64,000 nt of DNA, from NCBI GenBank assembly GCA_036925085.1, contig JAUPFP010000010.1, positions 3,155,688-3,219,687 on the forward strand. Reading direction: 5' to 3'. The stretch's first letter is position 1, and each line of letters begins with the position of its first letter. Below the pieces are notes generated by a model that saw only the letters and a program-made list of their open reading frames with translations, was not told where the DNA came from and did not search any database. The translations under genes and the position numbers were made by a program. Shown piece by piece: positions 8,697-20,809 of the stretch. Source of the stretch: Brachycybe producta. Its lineage: Eukaryota > Arthropoda > Diplopoda > Playtdesmida > Andrognathidae.

Positions 8697-8890
8697 ACAG
8701 GCGATTGTGCCCAGCATTAAAATTTTATTGGCCCCACCCTTTTATGAGCGTCAGACCAAATATCAACCAATTAGAAATTGAAAAGGACGGGGCATGTGAC
8801 ATCAGACTAAGTAACAAACTAATTATAAATTGATGACGCTCATAAAAGGGCGGAGCCAGTACAATATTAATGCTGGGCACAATTGCCTGT
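8697..8890. mobile_element. Palindromic MITE P2 with 9-bp target duplication
   Basis: 194 bp. Ends ACAGGCGATTGTGCCCAGCA and its inverse. Flanked by TTGGCCTCT at 8688-8696 and 8891-8899, a perfect 9-bp duplication. Core CACCCTTTTATGAGCG...AATTAGAAATTG is shared with P1 and P3. Confidence 0.9.
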
Positions 8891-9049
8891 TTGGCCTCTC
8901 CCCTCTCTTCCTCCTCCTCTTTCTGTCCTCTCTTGGATGGATGGCCCAGTGATTTATTTTATATATTTCTTTCTATTTAGAAAACCATGTCTTATGACAG
9001 GCATGCTGCTAGTGTTTTTCATAAAGTTAATACTAAACCACTGCGTAAT

Positions 9050-10145
9050 ACCTTCTACACACACATGAGTTAAATGAATCCAAATAAAATGTGTTCAAGT
9101 GAATTATATGGAATCCAGTTAAGGACATGAACCGAATGAAAATTGATTTTATTGTAACGAATTAAAGAATTAATCATTTTATGGTCACCCTGTATAATAA
9201 AGAATGTGTTACAGAAAGTTCTCACCTCATGCTTGAGGGTGGCTGGGAGGTCGTCGAGACAATGCCTCCCTGCCCACCAAGATGAGAAGAATAGACAAGA
9301 AATCTGCATCGGCGGTTTTAATAGGACAAATCCTAGAGAAACCGACGATGCAAGAACTCTTGGTCAGTGAGAATCTTTAGAAAGTTTGTAAGAATGATTT
9401 ACAAATATCCTTCTTAATTGTAATAATTTAATTACATCTTATAAATGTTTGTGTAATATTTTATGTGATTAATTGAAGGTCCTGGTTGTGTCCAAGACCT
9501 GGTGCCTTTGTTATCAAGATCACATGTTCCATTGTATTCTGTATATAAACAGGACCGTGTGGATTGACAGGTAAACTGCCTACATCTACAGAACTAGACA
9601 CACATCTCTGATACTCTCAATCCACAGCAAGTCGCTGTCTTTGTAATAAAGTATCATTTGAAATATAAATTCTATGTGTGGACTCTGTTATTTCTGAGAA
9701 GTGGAACTTGATGCTACAGCTGCCACTTAGCCAATGATTTGACCAACAAGGAAAGTCTCCAGCAGCCATGTGCCAACGCTATTTTCTACCTCTGGACTCC
9801 TGAGGTACCGACACTCGTGTCCCTGGTGTTCAAGTATACAACACAGGTGCCAATAGACCGAAAGACTTGAGCATCAATGTTCAATCGACACTTTCAAATG
9901 GCTACGAGAGATCTCTCTGTGGGCCAAGAGAAAACGGGAATGTTACATTATTATTATTTTAAATTGAATTACTAAATCAATATTTTGTCAATTGTTTATA
10001 TATTATATTTAAGTATTAACTCAATATTTTCAGATAATTAACTGAATAAATTGAAATTGATATATTGTTTGTTTGTCCTTCACAGGGCTCTGTAGAACAC
10101 ATTATTTAAACGCATTTAAATTATCAGGTGTGTACTAGGTATAAA
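9050..10145. repeat. Dispersed repeat G, copy 1, split by solo LTR E
   Basis: 9050-9152 and 9948-10145 together match the uninterrupted copy at 15424-15715 (ACACATGAGTTAAATGAAT... GTGTGTACTAGGTATAA). The gap is exactly LTR E plus one copy of its TTAT duplication. Confidence 0.85.
9153..9947 (+). mobile_element. Solo LTR E
   Basis: 795 bp, TGTAACGAATT...GGGAATGTTACA, flanked by TTAT at 9149-9152 and 9948-9951. Contains a promoter-like TATATAAACAGG near 9542 and AATAAAG near 9646, giving U3-R-U5 order on plus. No internal domain remains. Confidence 0.9.
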
Positions 10146-10212
10146 GGTTTGGGCAGATGCTCACATAGATAAACCCGTTAATTAAAATTCATACATTTCC
10201 AATTAAAACAAC

Positions 10213-10277
10213 ATGTAAAATATATATATAGCAATATATATATATCTATATATATATATTGCTATATATATATATTG

Positions 10278-10319
<42 letters not shown>

Positions 10320-10322
10320 CAA
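10213..10322. repeat. (AT)n microsatellite with palindromic GCAATATATA units
   Basis: About 110 bp of TA repeats with interspersed TTGCTATA, able to fold back on itself. Confidence 0.9.
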
Positions 10323-10672
10323 TAGGCAACCGATTATGTTAATGAAGGCCAATTTATGAGCATACACAACATGAAAATTAAACTCGTTGACAGGCAAGGA
10401 TCACCACGCATACAATTTTGATTAATACATCCACCCTGCCACCCCCTCCCAAAACCCAAATAAAAGGGGTGGTGAAAACATGCATTAGCAAACAGTATGT
10501 CCCAAAAAAATTGTTTAAAATGGATTATTTCATAAACTATAAATACTAAAATATTTCAAACTACAGTTAATCGATTGTTAACAGCATATGAATATGTAAT
10601 TTGCAGAAAAACTAAAACAAAAGTTGTCTTAAAATTAAAAAAAGTGCATTGAATTTATAAACTTTGCTTTAA

Positions 10673-11287
10673 GCCGGTATTACACTAGCAATTTTTAATG
10701 CAATAAAATGTGACATGCAACTTCCTTGTTTATAGTATGCAAATATGACATGCAACTTGATAAAACTTTCCTTTTAACTAGTGTCAAACTCAGTCTCATT
10801 GAGACTTGAGAGACTTTTCAAGTAAACTTTCTGACAAACAACCAATCAGGCCGTTTGCCGGAAATGACATCTGGTAACATTGAACGAATTCCCGGTTTCA
10901 TCACTTTTGGTTTATGAACTTCCTGTTAGTTGATCACAATATAGCCACAAACCAAAGGGCAGACAGTGAAAAAAATCATGTACGATTTTCACTGAAATTC
11001 ACAGCAGAATCGTGTGGATGGAAAGTCGTTTTACTTGTTAGCTGCCTTTTATTACATATTCAGAATAGAATTGAAATTTTAAAATTTAGTAAAATGCGGA
11101 TTAAAAGTAAAATGGCTTCCGATACTGTAAGAGATTCACACTAATGTCGGCCCCTTGACATAAACGAAGTTTTGAAAACTTGATTGGCAACTATATAGGT
11201 TGTGTTGTGATACAGAAGTTTATTACAAAGTTCTAGTTGCAAAGTCACATCACAGGTTGCATTGCATGTTGCTAGTGTAATACCGGC
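10673..11287. mobile_element. piggyBac-like MITE family A, copy 2
   Basis: 615 bp. TIRs GCCGGTATTACACTAGCAA / TTGCTAGTGTAATACCGGC, flanked by TTAA on both sides (10669-10672, 11288-11291): the textbook footprint of piggyBac-type transposition. No transposase. Confidence 0.92.
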
Positions 11288-11291
11288 TTAA

Positions 11292-11370
11292 GGCCTTTTT
11301 TCCACTGGTTTGAAAATTTCAACTGGTGAAAAATAGAAGACGCGTGGACCCCCGCCCATTCACAATAATA
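11292..11370. mobile_element. TTAA MITE family E, truncated copy abutting family A
   Basis: Starts GGCCTTTTTTCCACTGG immediately after the TTAA that closes family A copy 2, so two different TTAA elements share one target site. Matches the left part of 15239-15421. Confidence 0.75.
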
Positions 11371-11739
11371 AGAATAACGTGTAGCAGTATCACCAATTAT
11401 TCCAGTTTCTAAAACACTGAGATTTTTTTTTATTACAGAAAAACGTTCGCTTGAAAAACAAATTTTTTCTTAAAACCGCGTTTGGGCGAAAAGACCCTCC
11501 TTATAAAACATAATAACCACGCAGCAGCGCCATCTGAGAGGACAAAAACAAATTAAATATGTATAAAGCCCACTTTAAACAACAGACTTGTGTCACCCAA
11601 ATAAACTTGTTAAAAAGAGTGGGGGGAAGGGGGGTGGTTAATTTTGGAACATATTTTATTTCGGCTCCCAAAAGTTGCAGGGATGCAATAACATAATTTG
11701 TGGGCAAGGGGTTACAATGGTTTAACAACACATATGATA

Positions 11740-12045
11740 CAATGAGGTCGGAAAATAATTTTGAGAGATTCGAAAACTCGTATCTTCGTGCTTTTTTTTT
11801 TCGTCTTTTTTTAATCTTTCGAATCCTAACCTAAAAAAAAGCTGTTAAAAACCTTAGGTAAAATTATTTAAATTGTTTTATTATTATTAATAATTTATAA
11901 TATTTAATATTATTTCATTTATTTGTTTCTTCTTAATGAATAATATGGGATTCTTATATGAAGGATTCGAGAGATTCGGGAGATTAGAGAGATTAGAGAA
12001 CCGATTCGGATTCGAGAAAATTTAGGATTTGTTCCACCTCTAATC
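11740..12045. mobile_element. hAT-like MITE (TAGAGATGGGA family), decayed copy
   Basis: Same internal order as 45754-46180: AGATTCGAAAACTCG, CTTTCGAATCCTAA, TTCTTATATGAAGGATTCGAGAGATTC, GAGAAAATTTAGGATT, ending TTCCACCTCTAATC. Ends are degenerate. Confidence 0.7.
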
Positions 12046-12578
12046 AATACAGTAAGCAGTGATTGCCTATTTTAAGGGATTCTTTCTTTTTTTTTTTTCA
12101 TTGCTTCATCAATTTTGAAAGTGAAAAGAAATATTTTCACAAGAAAATTGTGTTTTGTGCAGGTTATTTTTAATCAATATCAAAAAATCTGAAAGTTAAA
12201 TTTACACCCTGTTTTTTTTTTCTTCTTAAAATAAAATCCACTTAAGCTTTTCCTTTATTCTACTTAAATTTCTCAGGAAAAAAAAAACCCTGAATGTCAG
12301 CACTCATATGTTTGCCATTCTCATTTCTTCTCTCATGTTTCTCATCCAAACCTCGAGAGAATTAAAACTATGTTTTTCACTCCATGTAAATCTTAATCTA
12401 ATTGTGTGCCATGTTTATAGAAAGGTGCAGATAAAATGCATCCAGTTTAAGATAAACATAATATAAGAAACTATAAATGAATTACATTAAAACAATAAGT
12501 TTCTTAGATGTTGACGGCATAAAAAAAAGTTTATCTGTTCAAAATTGAATCGTGTTTGGCTCTAATGATTAAAAAGAT
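12046..12578. other. No gene seen
   Basis: AT-rich sequence with homopolymer runs; nothing recognisable. Confidence 0.4.
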
Positions 12579-13285
12579 TAAGAGGTTACATAGCAAAATT
12601 ACTTCAAAAAATCTCCGCAAAGAACGCTAGCATCGTTTTTTTTTTATTATTGAGCTCATAGACAAGACGTTAAAGAAAAATATGTTAATTTTTAAAATAC
12701 ACAGTCGTGGCGGCAATACGTTTATTTTTTTTTTTTTCATATTTAAAGTTGTCCAATATTAAATTTTCAAAGTACAATGTGTACCTTAAAGATATGCTGA
12801 TCGGGTGATAGAATGACAAAAAAAAAACAATTAAGTGCGGTTCTATTTTTAAAAAAAACTATTTCAAAATCGCGAATTTCTAACTCTTATGTTAAACGCC
12901 ATTGAGTACGCGCTCATAAGCAAAAAAACATCCATTAAAATGCTCGTAAAAATATGTAAAAATAATTTTAAAAAACCAGGAAAAAATCAGCACGTGTGCC
13001 AATGTGTTGGCTTCATTGTGGTTTAATTGTGTGTTTTTTTTTAATCATTTTTAGGTATTTATATGAGCATTTTAATTTTAATATATGTTTTTTTGTTTAC
13101 GAGCGCGCGTACTCAATAGAGTTTAACATAAAGAGTTAGAAATTCGCGATTTTGAAATGGGTTTTCAAAATAAAACCGCACTTACCAATTTTGTGTCATT
13201 CTATCATTAGATCAGCATACATTTATAGTGCACATTGCACTTAGAAAACTCAATATTGGACAAATTTAAAAAAAGAATTTTCATA
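12579..13285. mobile_element. Long-TIR fold-back element family H, copy 1
   Basis: About 290-bp inverted arms around a short centre near 12990-13010. Left arm has CATATTTAAAGTTGTCCAATAT, TATGCTGATCGGGTGATAGAATGAC, and CATTGAGTACGCGCTCATAAG; the right arm carries the inverse of each in order. Other copies: 34125-34458 (half) and 52820-53499. Confidence 0.85.
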
Positions 13286-13385
13286 GGGTTTAACAATTTA
13301 CGTGACATTCTTATGTGATTTATTCCTACGCTATTAATGTAATTTAAAAGAAGAAGCTTCTTATTGAAAACATGTAGCTACTGCA

Positions 13386-13622
13386 GTGGCGCCATCCGAG
13401 CGAATAAAAACAAAATCATTATCTATTCAATCATCTCAAAAACAATCCAACATCTATAGATTGTATAGAGTTTCTAAGATCTTCCAATTATGTGTTCAAC
13501 ATAAAGGCGTTTTCAATGCGCCACCAGGTATATTATGTAATCACGGTCAAATAGGTAGGTCAAATACAAATAACCCCTCCCCCTCATTTCATTATGCATT
13601 AAAGAGTTCGTATCCATGGTAA
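13386..13622. other. Short unconserved open frame, not called a gene
   Basis: A 78-codon plus-strand frame in otherwise anonymous sequence. No motif or homologue recognised; listed only so the stretch between element H and element F is accounted for. Confidence 0.15.
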
Positions 13623-13734
13623 CAAATAAGACAATCTATAAAAGGGATTGTCATGCAATAAAATTTACTAAAGATGAAAGAAGGAGTGTGTAGAAGGAGA
13701 AGGCGAAGGTTGATGAATATTAAGTAAAGGGTAC

Positions 13735-14593
13735 GTAGTACACACCGAGATTCTTTGTTGCGATACATTTTTGCTGGGCTGAATCGCGTCTGTTGCGATT
13801 CTGTCCCGCAACAATGTTGAAATGTTGCGGGGGCTGAATCGCGTCAGCTCAGATTCATGTTTTTTTTTAGTCCCATCGAAATGGGAAACATTTCAACATT
13901 GTTGCGAAACATTTGATAGTGTGGACGTTTTTTGAGACATGAACAAAAACCCAAAGGGCTCCGTTTGCTTTTCATTATTAAAGACGTCTTTAATGATTAA
14001 AATCAAACTGAGCCCTTTGAGTCTTTTTTTTTTCAGTGGTCCACATCTTTTTTTAAGTCTAGTACTAGACTTAAAAAAATGTGGACACCACTGAAAATAT
14101 TTTTAAACTAATTGAGGACCTTTTGTATAAATTGTGTTTGTCCCCCACAAACACAATTTATACAAAAGGTACTCAATTAGTTTAAAAATATTTTCAGTGG
14201 TGTCCACATATTTTTTTATGGTCTTCTGTCTACAATGACAAATAAAAGAAATGAAATTTAGAAATCCTGCCCCATCTTCCAATTTCAGGGTGTCCAAAAG
14301 GCTTAAACCGAATGTGATCTCATGCTGAGAAGAGCTTGTGTGCCCACCACCGTTTCTGCTTTATTTGCCACTCTTTATGAATAACCGCGTAGGCTCATAT
14401 CGCAAGGACCACTTCCGCTGGTGATATTTACATGGTGAAAGCCAGATGGATGAAAAGAAACTTGAGTGTAGGTGTGGCCACGGAACAATGTTGCGGGTCT
14501 GAATCGCGTCAGTTGCGATTCTGCCTCGCAACATTGAATCGGAGCAGTTCCGAAACAATGTATCGCAACAAAGAATCCTGGTGTGTACTAGGC
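13735..14593. mobile_element. Element F with 35-bp TIRs and nested hairpins
   Basis: Ends GTAGTACACACCGAGATTCT then TTGTTGCGATACATT at left, and the inverse (AATGTATCGCAACAAAGAAT then CCTGGTGTGTACTAGGC) at right. Subterminal repeats GCTGAATCGCGTCAGTTGCG occur at both ends. The centre holds three stacked palindromes (13950-14019, 14030-14097, 14079-14209). No transposase. Target duplication not resolved. Confidence 0.8.
14079..14209. repeat. 63-bp near-perfect hairpin (one mismatch) with 5-nt loop
   Basis: Arms 14079-14141 and 14147-14209, loop CCCCC. The outer 17 bp of the left arm (ATGTGGACACCACTGAA) can alternatively pair with 14030-14046, so two palindromes compete for one arm. Confidence 0.95.
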
Positions 14594-15238
14594 TTTAACG
14601 AATTACTTGTTTGCTCTTGACAGGTGTGTTATTTCCTTTGCAATAAGTACAACAACAAAAAAGAAATAATATTAAAAAAAGCTGTCAATTGTAACCAGCA
14701 CACAATGAAATAATCGACAGAAGAAATCAGAAAAGAAACAAAACAAAATAAGAAAACGTGAGAAAATGTACCACCTGCTAAGAAAAAAACAATTTACGGT
14801 CAACTGAGAATCGATTTAAAAAAAAAACCATTGGCGTTTCGGTTTCTTAGAATTTTTTTTACATGTTTGCGCGTCATCTGAAAAAATATTCAAACAACTG
14901 TAGTCCCAGAATGCGGTCTTAAGGTTAGTGCCACTGCAATTTCTAAATGTCCGATAGAAGGAACATTGAAATATTGAAATATGCTGTATTTTAATATAAA
15001 GAGAACTAGTGACACCCACTGGCTTTGGCTCATCGACAAAAGGAAAAATTATTTGAAAATAAAATATCATGGTTTATTTATTGATTTCTCCGGTACAATC
15101 AAGAGAGTGCAGTCTAACTTTTGATTTTGGAGAGGTGGTACAGGTGCAATTCGTAAATTACCGCGCTTTCTATGATGATACTGACTAGTTAGTATCATCT
15201 TACAGACGTTTAGTCTGTCCCGAAATGTCGGCACCTAA
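14594..15238. other. No gene seen
   Basis: AT-rich, A-rich near 14640-14830. No gene or clear repeat recognised. Confidence 0.4.
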
Positions 15239-15421
15239 GGCCTTGTTTCCACTGGGGCGAAAATTTCAATTTTTTTCGAAAAGTTAAACTGGTGAAAAAT
15301 TGAACACACGTGGCCTTGGTTGCCCTATTATAGTTAATGGGCTGGGGACCACGTTTCTTCTATTTTTCACCAGTTGAAATTTACAAAAACTTCAAATTTT
15401 CACCCAAGTGGAAACAAGGCC
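15239..15421. mobile_element. TTAA MITE family E, copy 2
   Basis: 183 bp. Ends GGCCTTGTTTCCACTGGGGC and its inverse, flanked by CTAA / TTAA. Inner palindrome AACTGGTGAAAAATTGAACACACGTGG. Other copies: 11292 (partial), 33961. Confidence 0.85.
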
Positions 15422-15423
15422 TT

Positions 15424-15715
15424 AAATACCTTGTAGACACATGAGTTAAATGAATTCACATTAAATGTGTTTAGGTGAATTATACGGAATCCAGTTAAGG
15501 ATATGAACCAAATGAAAACTGACATTATTATTAATATTTTAAATTGAAATACAAAATCAATATTTTGTCAATAGTTTCTATATTACACTTAAGTATTAAC
15601 TCAATATTTTGAGATTATTAACTGAATAAATTGAACTCGACATATTGTTTGTTTGCCCTTCACACGTTTATTATTTAAATGCATTTAAATTATCACGTGT
15701 GTACTAGGTATAAGA
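15424..15715. repeat. Dispersed repeat G, copy 2 (uninterrupted)
   Basis: Matches 9050-9152 joined to 9948-10145, which proves that LTR E is an insertion there. Class unknown. Confidence 0.85.
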
Positions 15716-15886
15716 CTATTACTTTAAAATATATTGATTTTTTTAATAACATAATAAGTGAGAGAAATAAACTCAATATGAGTCTCATGTGTTTGCTAAT
15801 AGATGGCGTTCAAAATGCACCAAAAACGTTTCAGCAATACAAATGCCACTCCTGTAGCCACTCCTAAAGATATTCCCCATATTATA

Positions 15887-15972
15887 CTGGGTGGTCTAGA
15901 AGTTCCTGACAAAATACAATAATAATAATAATATTGTATAGTGTATTCTTGTCAGGAATTTCTGCGCCACCC
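15887..15972. mobile_element. 86-bp TA-flanked mini-MITE
   Basis: CTGGGTGGTCTAGAAGTTCC and TGACAA, inverted at the right end (TTGTCAGGAATTTCTGCGCC then ACCC), with TA on each side. Fits a mariner-type internal-deletion derivative; centre is (AAT)n. Confidence 0.75.
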
Positions 15973-17409
15973 TATTTATCTATTGATTACTTACTACCTG
16001 TGTTTCGAACCCCCAAACGTCAGTCATTTTTTTGCCAAGTTCACATACCAACTTTAATATTACTTAGTAATAACTAATAAGTAATAAATAAATTGAAGGG
16101 GTCAAGGGCATATATATATGCTCCTGAACCACCATTACAGTTGGTGAATTTCAAGTAGCCGCTGACTCTGAAACTAACCATTCTCAACCTAACAGTGAAG
16201 TGGAGGGGTAGGGAGGCATATTTTAGTCAGTTGGATAACCGATTTTCATTTCTGAAATTATCTGACTTTTTCAGGTTGAATGGCAACCCTGTTATTATCT
16301 TTTTTTGTGGTTCGAATTTTAAAAATATTTGAATCTTTGCCTCTTTTTTAAACTTCTGGCCCCCCATTGAATGCTTTTTAGACCATTTAATATTTATTTC
16401 GATTTTTGGCCGGTTTTTTTTTTTTGGAATCATTGAAATTGGAATTTCAGAAAAAAAATTCCTTGACTTTTTCATGTTTTACATATTTTTTTTGCCGAAT
16501 TCACATGTCTCGGCTCAGTTAATTAAAAGGGTTCCCCGTTTGTTAATAATTCATGAAACGCCTCCCACTTCACATTTCTCTAAAATGTCATCCAAGAGTG
16601 GACCGTCTCCGTGAAAAAAGAACATGACAATATTCTACCCGGGCACACTGGTGACAAAGCAAATTAAGGCACTGTCCTGTCATGGGCACGTTGTTGTGTG
16701 AACAGACGCATGGAAATCGATAGTGAAATTGCCTTCACCGGGTGACGGTCGACCTCCAGCTCTGACACGGCCCGGACATGAACCATAACTCTTCAGCAGA
16801 TTGAAGGAGGCTTCAGATTAGGTAGCAATTTGGCGTTAAAATATTCTTTTTTGTACGAAACAAAATTAAATTTCGTCTATGCGCAAGCTAAAATCATCTC
16901 GCGTACCACATTGTGAGCAACAGTAACACTTAACATGTTGAGAAACACATTTCATCATTGTGCTTTTAAAAAAAATTGCCTATAGGTAAGGTAGAGGACG
17001 AGAACCACCTTAATGATTTATATTTAAAGAGGAACACGCTCAATTTCATCTGGTTAAAAAAAAAAGTCAGCCTATTTATGTGAAAAGTCAATTTCGTGAC
17101 AAAACCAACAACAACAAGAAACAATTATAAATAAATGATTCGATTAGATTTCAAGAAAAGAAAAAAAAAGACAATTGGTCGTATGAATAAAAAAGGTGAG
17201 TATTTGCTCCTAAGCATGAGCACAAAGCAAATGCTCAATTATCACAGCATAGGAGCACATGTTCCAGTAGATGAGTATTAACTCTCACTCTTTGAATCAT
17301 AATCAAAAATAAAGTTTTTTTAGAGAAAAATTACAAAATATCGTCTACTTAAAGGTGGGTTCATTTTCAAACTCACATAAAAAGCTTAATTTCAAAGGTA
17401 TGTAGAATG
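15973..17409. other. No gene seen
   Basis: Anonymous non-coding sequence. Short open frames (for example 16227-16475 minus) lack motifs. Confidence 0.4.
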
Positions 17410-18280
17410 ATTGCTGCTACTTTTCTACTTTACAAAACACTTCATAGGAGGTTACAGTAACAGATGACCTTTCTTGGAGAAAACACATTGATGCATTGGT
17501 TCGGCTGCAGTGTATTGCTGCAGTGTATGGAATCCCAACTCTGTCGCACTCACTCAGTGGAAATGGTTCAGCGTAAGGCAGCTAGGTTTGTTTGTGGCAG
17601 GCACAAATTTACAGATAGTGTCACCGAGAACAGGCCATTAGAAATCGTGACGAGCAGAAGTTGGCTCCGTCCTTTTTATGACGAATGGGAACTTTTAATT
17701 GGTTTGTTGTGTGGTTCGACGTTGAAAAGGGCGGAGCATGTGACGTCAGAATACATAACCAACCAATTAGAAGTTGCCGGTCGACATAAAAAGAGCGGGG
17801 CCAACTTCTGATTGTCCCGATTTCTTATTGCCTGTCACTGAGATGCTGTCAGTGCTACAATGGCTTAGTTTGGCACATCGCAGAACTGAGTTAAGTTTGA
17901 AATTGTTTGGAAAAATTACACAAGGTGATTGTCCTAAACCACAGTCCAGTGATGTTCATAAAGCACTATACATGGGCAGGGCTGACCACTCTAAGAAAAT
18001 TAGGGAGATTTTTGCTAGGACAGATTCATATCATTGGTCTTTTTTTTCCCTAGAATTATAAGACAACGGAACTCTCTTCCTGAGGAAGTGATGAATGGAG
18101 GTAACTTTGTTTTGTGGGATTGACTTATGTTTATTAATTTTGTTTTTTATATGTGCTTGACAATGCTTAATGCTCCATGTGGACTTTTATGTCCCTCTGC
18201 CACAGGCCTTATTGGCTGCCTGCAGAGTCATGTTTCAAATGTAAATTCAAAATTAGAGTTCGAGCGGGGCGTTTAAACTT
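17410..18280 (+). pseudogene. LINE-1 (CR1/L2/Jockey-type) RT C-terminal fragment
   Basis: 3' end of a non-LTR retrotransposon ORF2. Plus-strand frames read VTDDLSWRKHIDAL, HSVEMVQRKAARFVCG and, after the inserted MITE, LGRADHS-type (GRADHSKKIREIFARTDSYHWSF), the conserved tail beyond the RT. It parallels the minus-strand copy at 36.7-40.9 kb. The 3' UTR (about 18110-18270) has CCCTCTGCCACAGGCC...GGCTGCCTGCAGAGT and ends in a short AAATTC-type tail. 5'-truncated and split by MITE P1 at 17630-17835. Confidence 0.85.
17630..17835. mobile_element. Palindromic MITE P1, copy 2, inside a LINE
   Basis: Ends ACAGGCCATTAGAAATCG / inverse GATTTCTTATTGCCTGT. Flanks CACCGAGA (17622-17629) and CACTGAGA (17836-17843), an 8-bp target duplication with one change. 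The LINE frame resumes directly after it. Confidence 0.88.
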
Positions 18281-18677
18281 CAAATTCTTTTTTATATTTT
18301 CTCCTCCTCTAAAAGCCTGAACTTTATAACAAGACAATTCTCAAACTGCAAGAAATACAGCAGTTCCAGTTTTATTCCTTATTTTGAAATTTAGTTGACA
18401 TTTTCAATGTAATTCCCTATTGGCGTCTGCTGAATTATACAGTTATATACAGTAGCTACGAAAGACACGCAATTTGCGTTTTTTTTTACTCTTCTTCTTC
18501 TTCCTTATTAATGCTTCTTTTCCGACCTATTTTGTCAGTCAGCAAAGAAAGACATCCCACCGGAGAAGGTCCATGGCACAGCATAAGATAAAAGAAAACG
18601 GCAAATACAAAATAGAATTGTAAATTGAATGAGCAACAAGAAAATTATAGCTTAGCACTGTTAGCAGTCACTATAAA

Positions 18678-19478
18678 GCCTTGTCCACACACGCAACAAG
18701 TGTCAACAATTACAACCAACAAAAAAAGTTTCCACAAAATGAAACATGTGGCAACAAAAGGAAACATTGTGTCCACATAGGAGAAATACATTGTTAACCC
18801 AAAGCATCCGGCAAGTAGTTAATCCATGATTCCCAAAACTGGTGAAACACGTATATGAATTTGGAAAAAAAAATACTCTGTGGCAGAAGGACACAAGTCC
18901 AATTGCAGTATTGAAATGCAATGTCAAAACCCACAGTGGCAACTACAGTATTAAAGAAAATAATCAAAACTAGTAAACCCGTCGAGCAAATTGCACGAAA
19001 AAAAGGGACTATATACTGAGGTATATGCAAGCAGTACTACGGATAATGTATTCCTTGCTATACGTACTGTATATGGTAAATGCAATTAAGTGAACACACA
19101 TTTTGTCTAACACTATAATATGCACAGTGCACACTTGGAAAATTTTCAAAAAAATGGCAAAAAATGAAAGTCTTCTAGATGCCCTGAAAAGCATTGAAAT
19201 GAACTCAGGACAGACTTCCGAGGACCATAAAATTCCATAAATTCATCTAAATAAAAATTGTCAACACAAAAACAAACCGAATTCTAATAAGTTACAAGAG
19301 CTGAAAAAACTTGTGAAACCACGAATTATAGATAGTGTGACACCACCCACGCATGACCAGCCAACCTGGGCACCCAAAAAAAATTAGTGACATTCATCAG
19401 CTAGTAGCATCTTTCATATTTTGTAAATCTGTTGTCAGAGAAATTTTCGTCCACTTGCAGTATCTGTGTGGACAGGGC
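18678..19478. mobile_element. TTAA-type element family C
   Basis: 801 bp. Ends GCCTTGTCCACACACGC and inverse TGTGTGGACAGGGC; right flank TTAA, left TAAA. Carries a Helitron-like 3' terminus in reverse at 18970-18998 (ACTAGTAAACCCGTCGAGCA). Confidence 0.7.
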
Positions 19479-20039
19479 TTAAAAATACCAACCTTCCAAA
19501 AAGCGACCTAAAAATTGTTCGTTGTGAACGTTTCTCTGAGTGTACTTGATACACAACAGTAGGAGATTTTGATTAGAAAGAAGGAGCAGATAATAAATAT
19601 CAACTTTTAAAGGCCAAATTCACTTAAAACATTAACTGTACGCATCCTCTAGAAAAGCCCATAACAGTTAAATAAAGAAACGGAAAAGGTAAGTTATTTC
19701 TGAAGCACACTCCAATTGAGTTCATTTGTCTAATCCACAATTTTTAAGTATAAGACATTGGCAAGTTAATTCAGAAAAAAAAAAACTACCAGATAAATTT
19801 AACTTAATATGTCTTTCATATTAAATAAATATTTAAGAGCCGCTAATTTTGCACCCGAGGCAAGAAAAGAAAAAAAGAAAAAAACTGGCCCCCAACACAA
19901 ACTAAATTGGAAAATGATTACATTTATATGCACTTGTAGGTTAGAAAATGGTCTCAAAAACGTGCAAGTTTCGCTACCCATTCATAAACGTCATGTTATA
20001 TCTTTCTGGATGGAAAATATATTTTACATGAGCCATAAA
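19479..20039. other. No gene seen
   Basis: A 195-codon frame (19809-20396) spans this and the LTR-like region; no domain is recognisable and I do not call it a gene. Confidence 0.35.
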
Positions 20040-20809
20040 AACAACAGCACCTCTCTGGATTGTTTCATAGGAGCTAATGACATAGGTGTCATGGCCATGT
20101 CCAAACAAATTCCTGATGGTGGTCTGCTAGGAGCAGGTAGTCCAACAGATGCCATGATGTGTTCAGCCATGCCTCTTCCCCATAGGTTTCCATTGGATCT
20201 TAAGGGACGTGAAGTTGTGCAGCTGTCCACACCCCCTGAGGAGCTGCCTGGAGTATATAATGGCCAGGCCCGCCATTATTCTGGGCAGTCTGTGAGAGAT
20301 CAATCAAGTGAGAACAATGTCCTGCCGGAGACCAGGCTAGGCCTCCAACTATGGGTTGGATTGTGTTGTTTTTTGTATAACGTGCTTTTCTTGTAAATAT
20401 GCCACTGTTCTGTTGTAAGTTCATTAAACCTCTCTTTATACCTTTTACACCTGCCTTTGAGTCTCATAATTTCTGAGAATCGTTTGGGGGTTTTACCTGG
20501 GGTACGAGTTTAGCCGAGCCACCACGTTTTGCGAGCCCAACGGCCGTGCCAGTCCATCGGCAGACCCGCTGTGTTTAGCCGAGGAAAACATGATGCTTTT
20601 ATAGGCACCTGTGCACCTGCGCACAACCATGAGATGCAAGCAGATCTAAGCGACCACGTTCTAAGAGATATCCCTCCGCTTTAAACAAGTTTGTATGTGC
20701 GGGGAGGGAGGGTAGAGAGGGACAGTGAGGAGACGGACACCCCCAGGGTGTCACGGGATATCAGGGTGTCAGGGGATCACGATAAACCGGGTGTTACAGC
20801 CGCGATTTC
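20040..20809 (+). mobile_element. LTR-like sequence, left end unresolved
   Basis: Right end CCGGGTGTTACA at 20809 matches the ends of other LTRs here. Contains GGAGTATATAATGGCC (near 20250), ATTAAA near 20424 and GAGTCTCATAATTTCTGAGAA, similar to LTR E. A minus-strand TATAAAAGC (about 20597) leaves orientation uncertain. No target duplication found. Confidence 0.45.

Noticed and set aside
19809-20396. 195-codon open frame
   Set aside because: No domain, crosses into an LTR-like region containing promoter motifs; composition gives no support for a gene.
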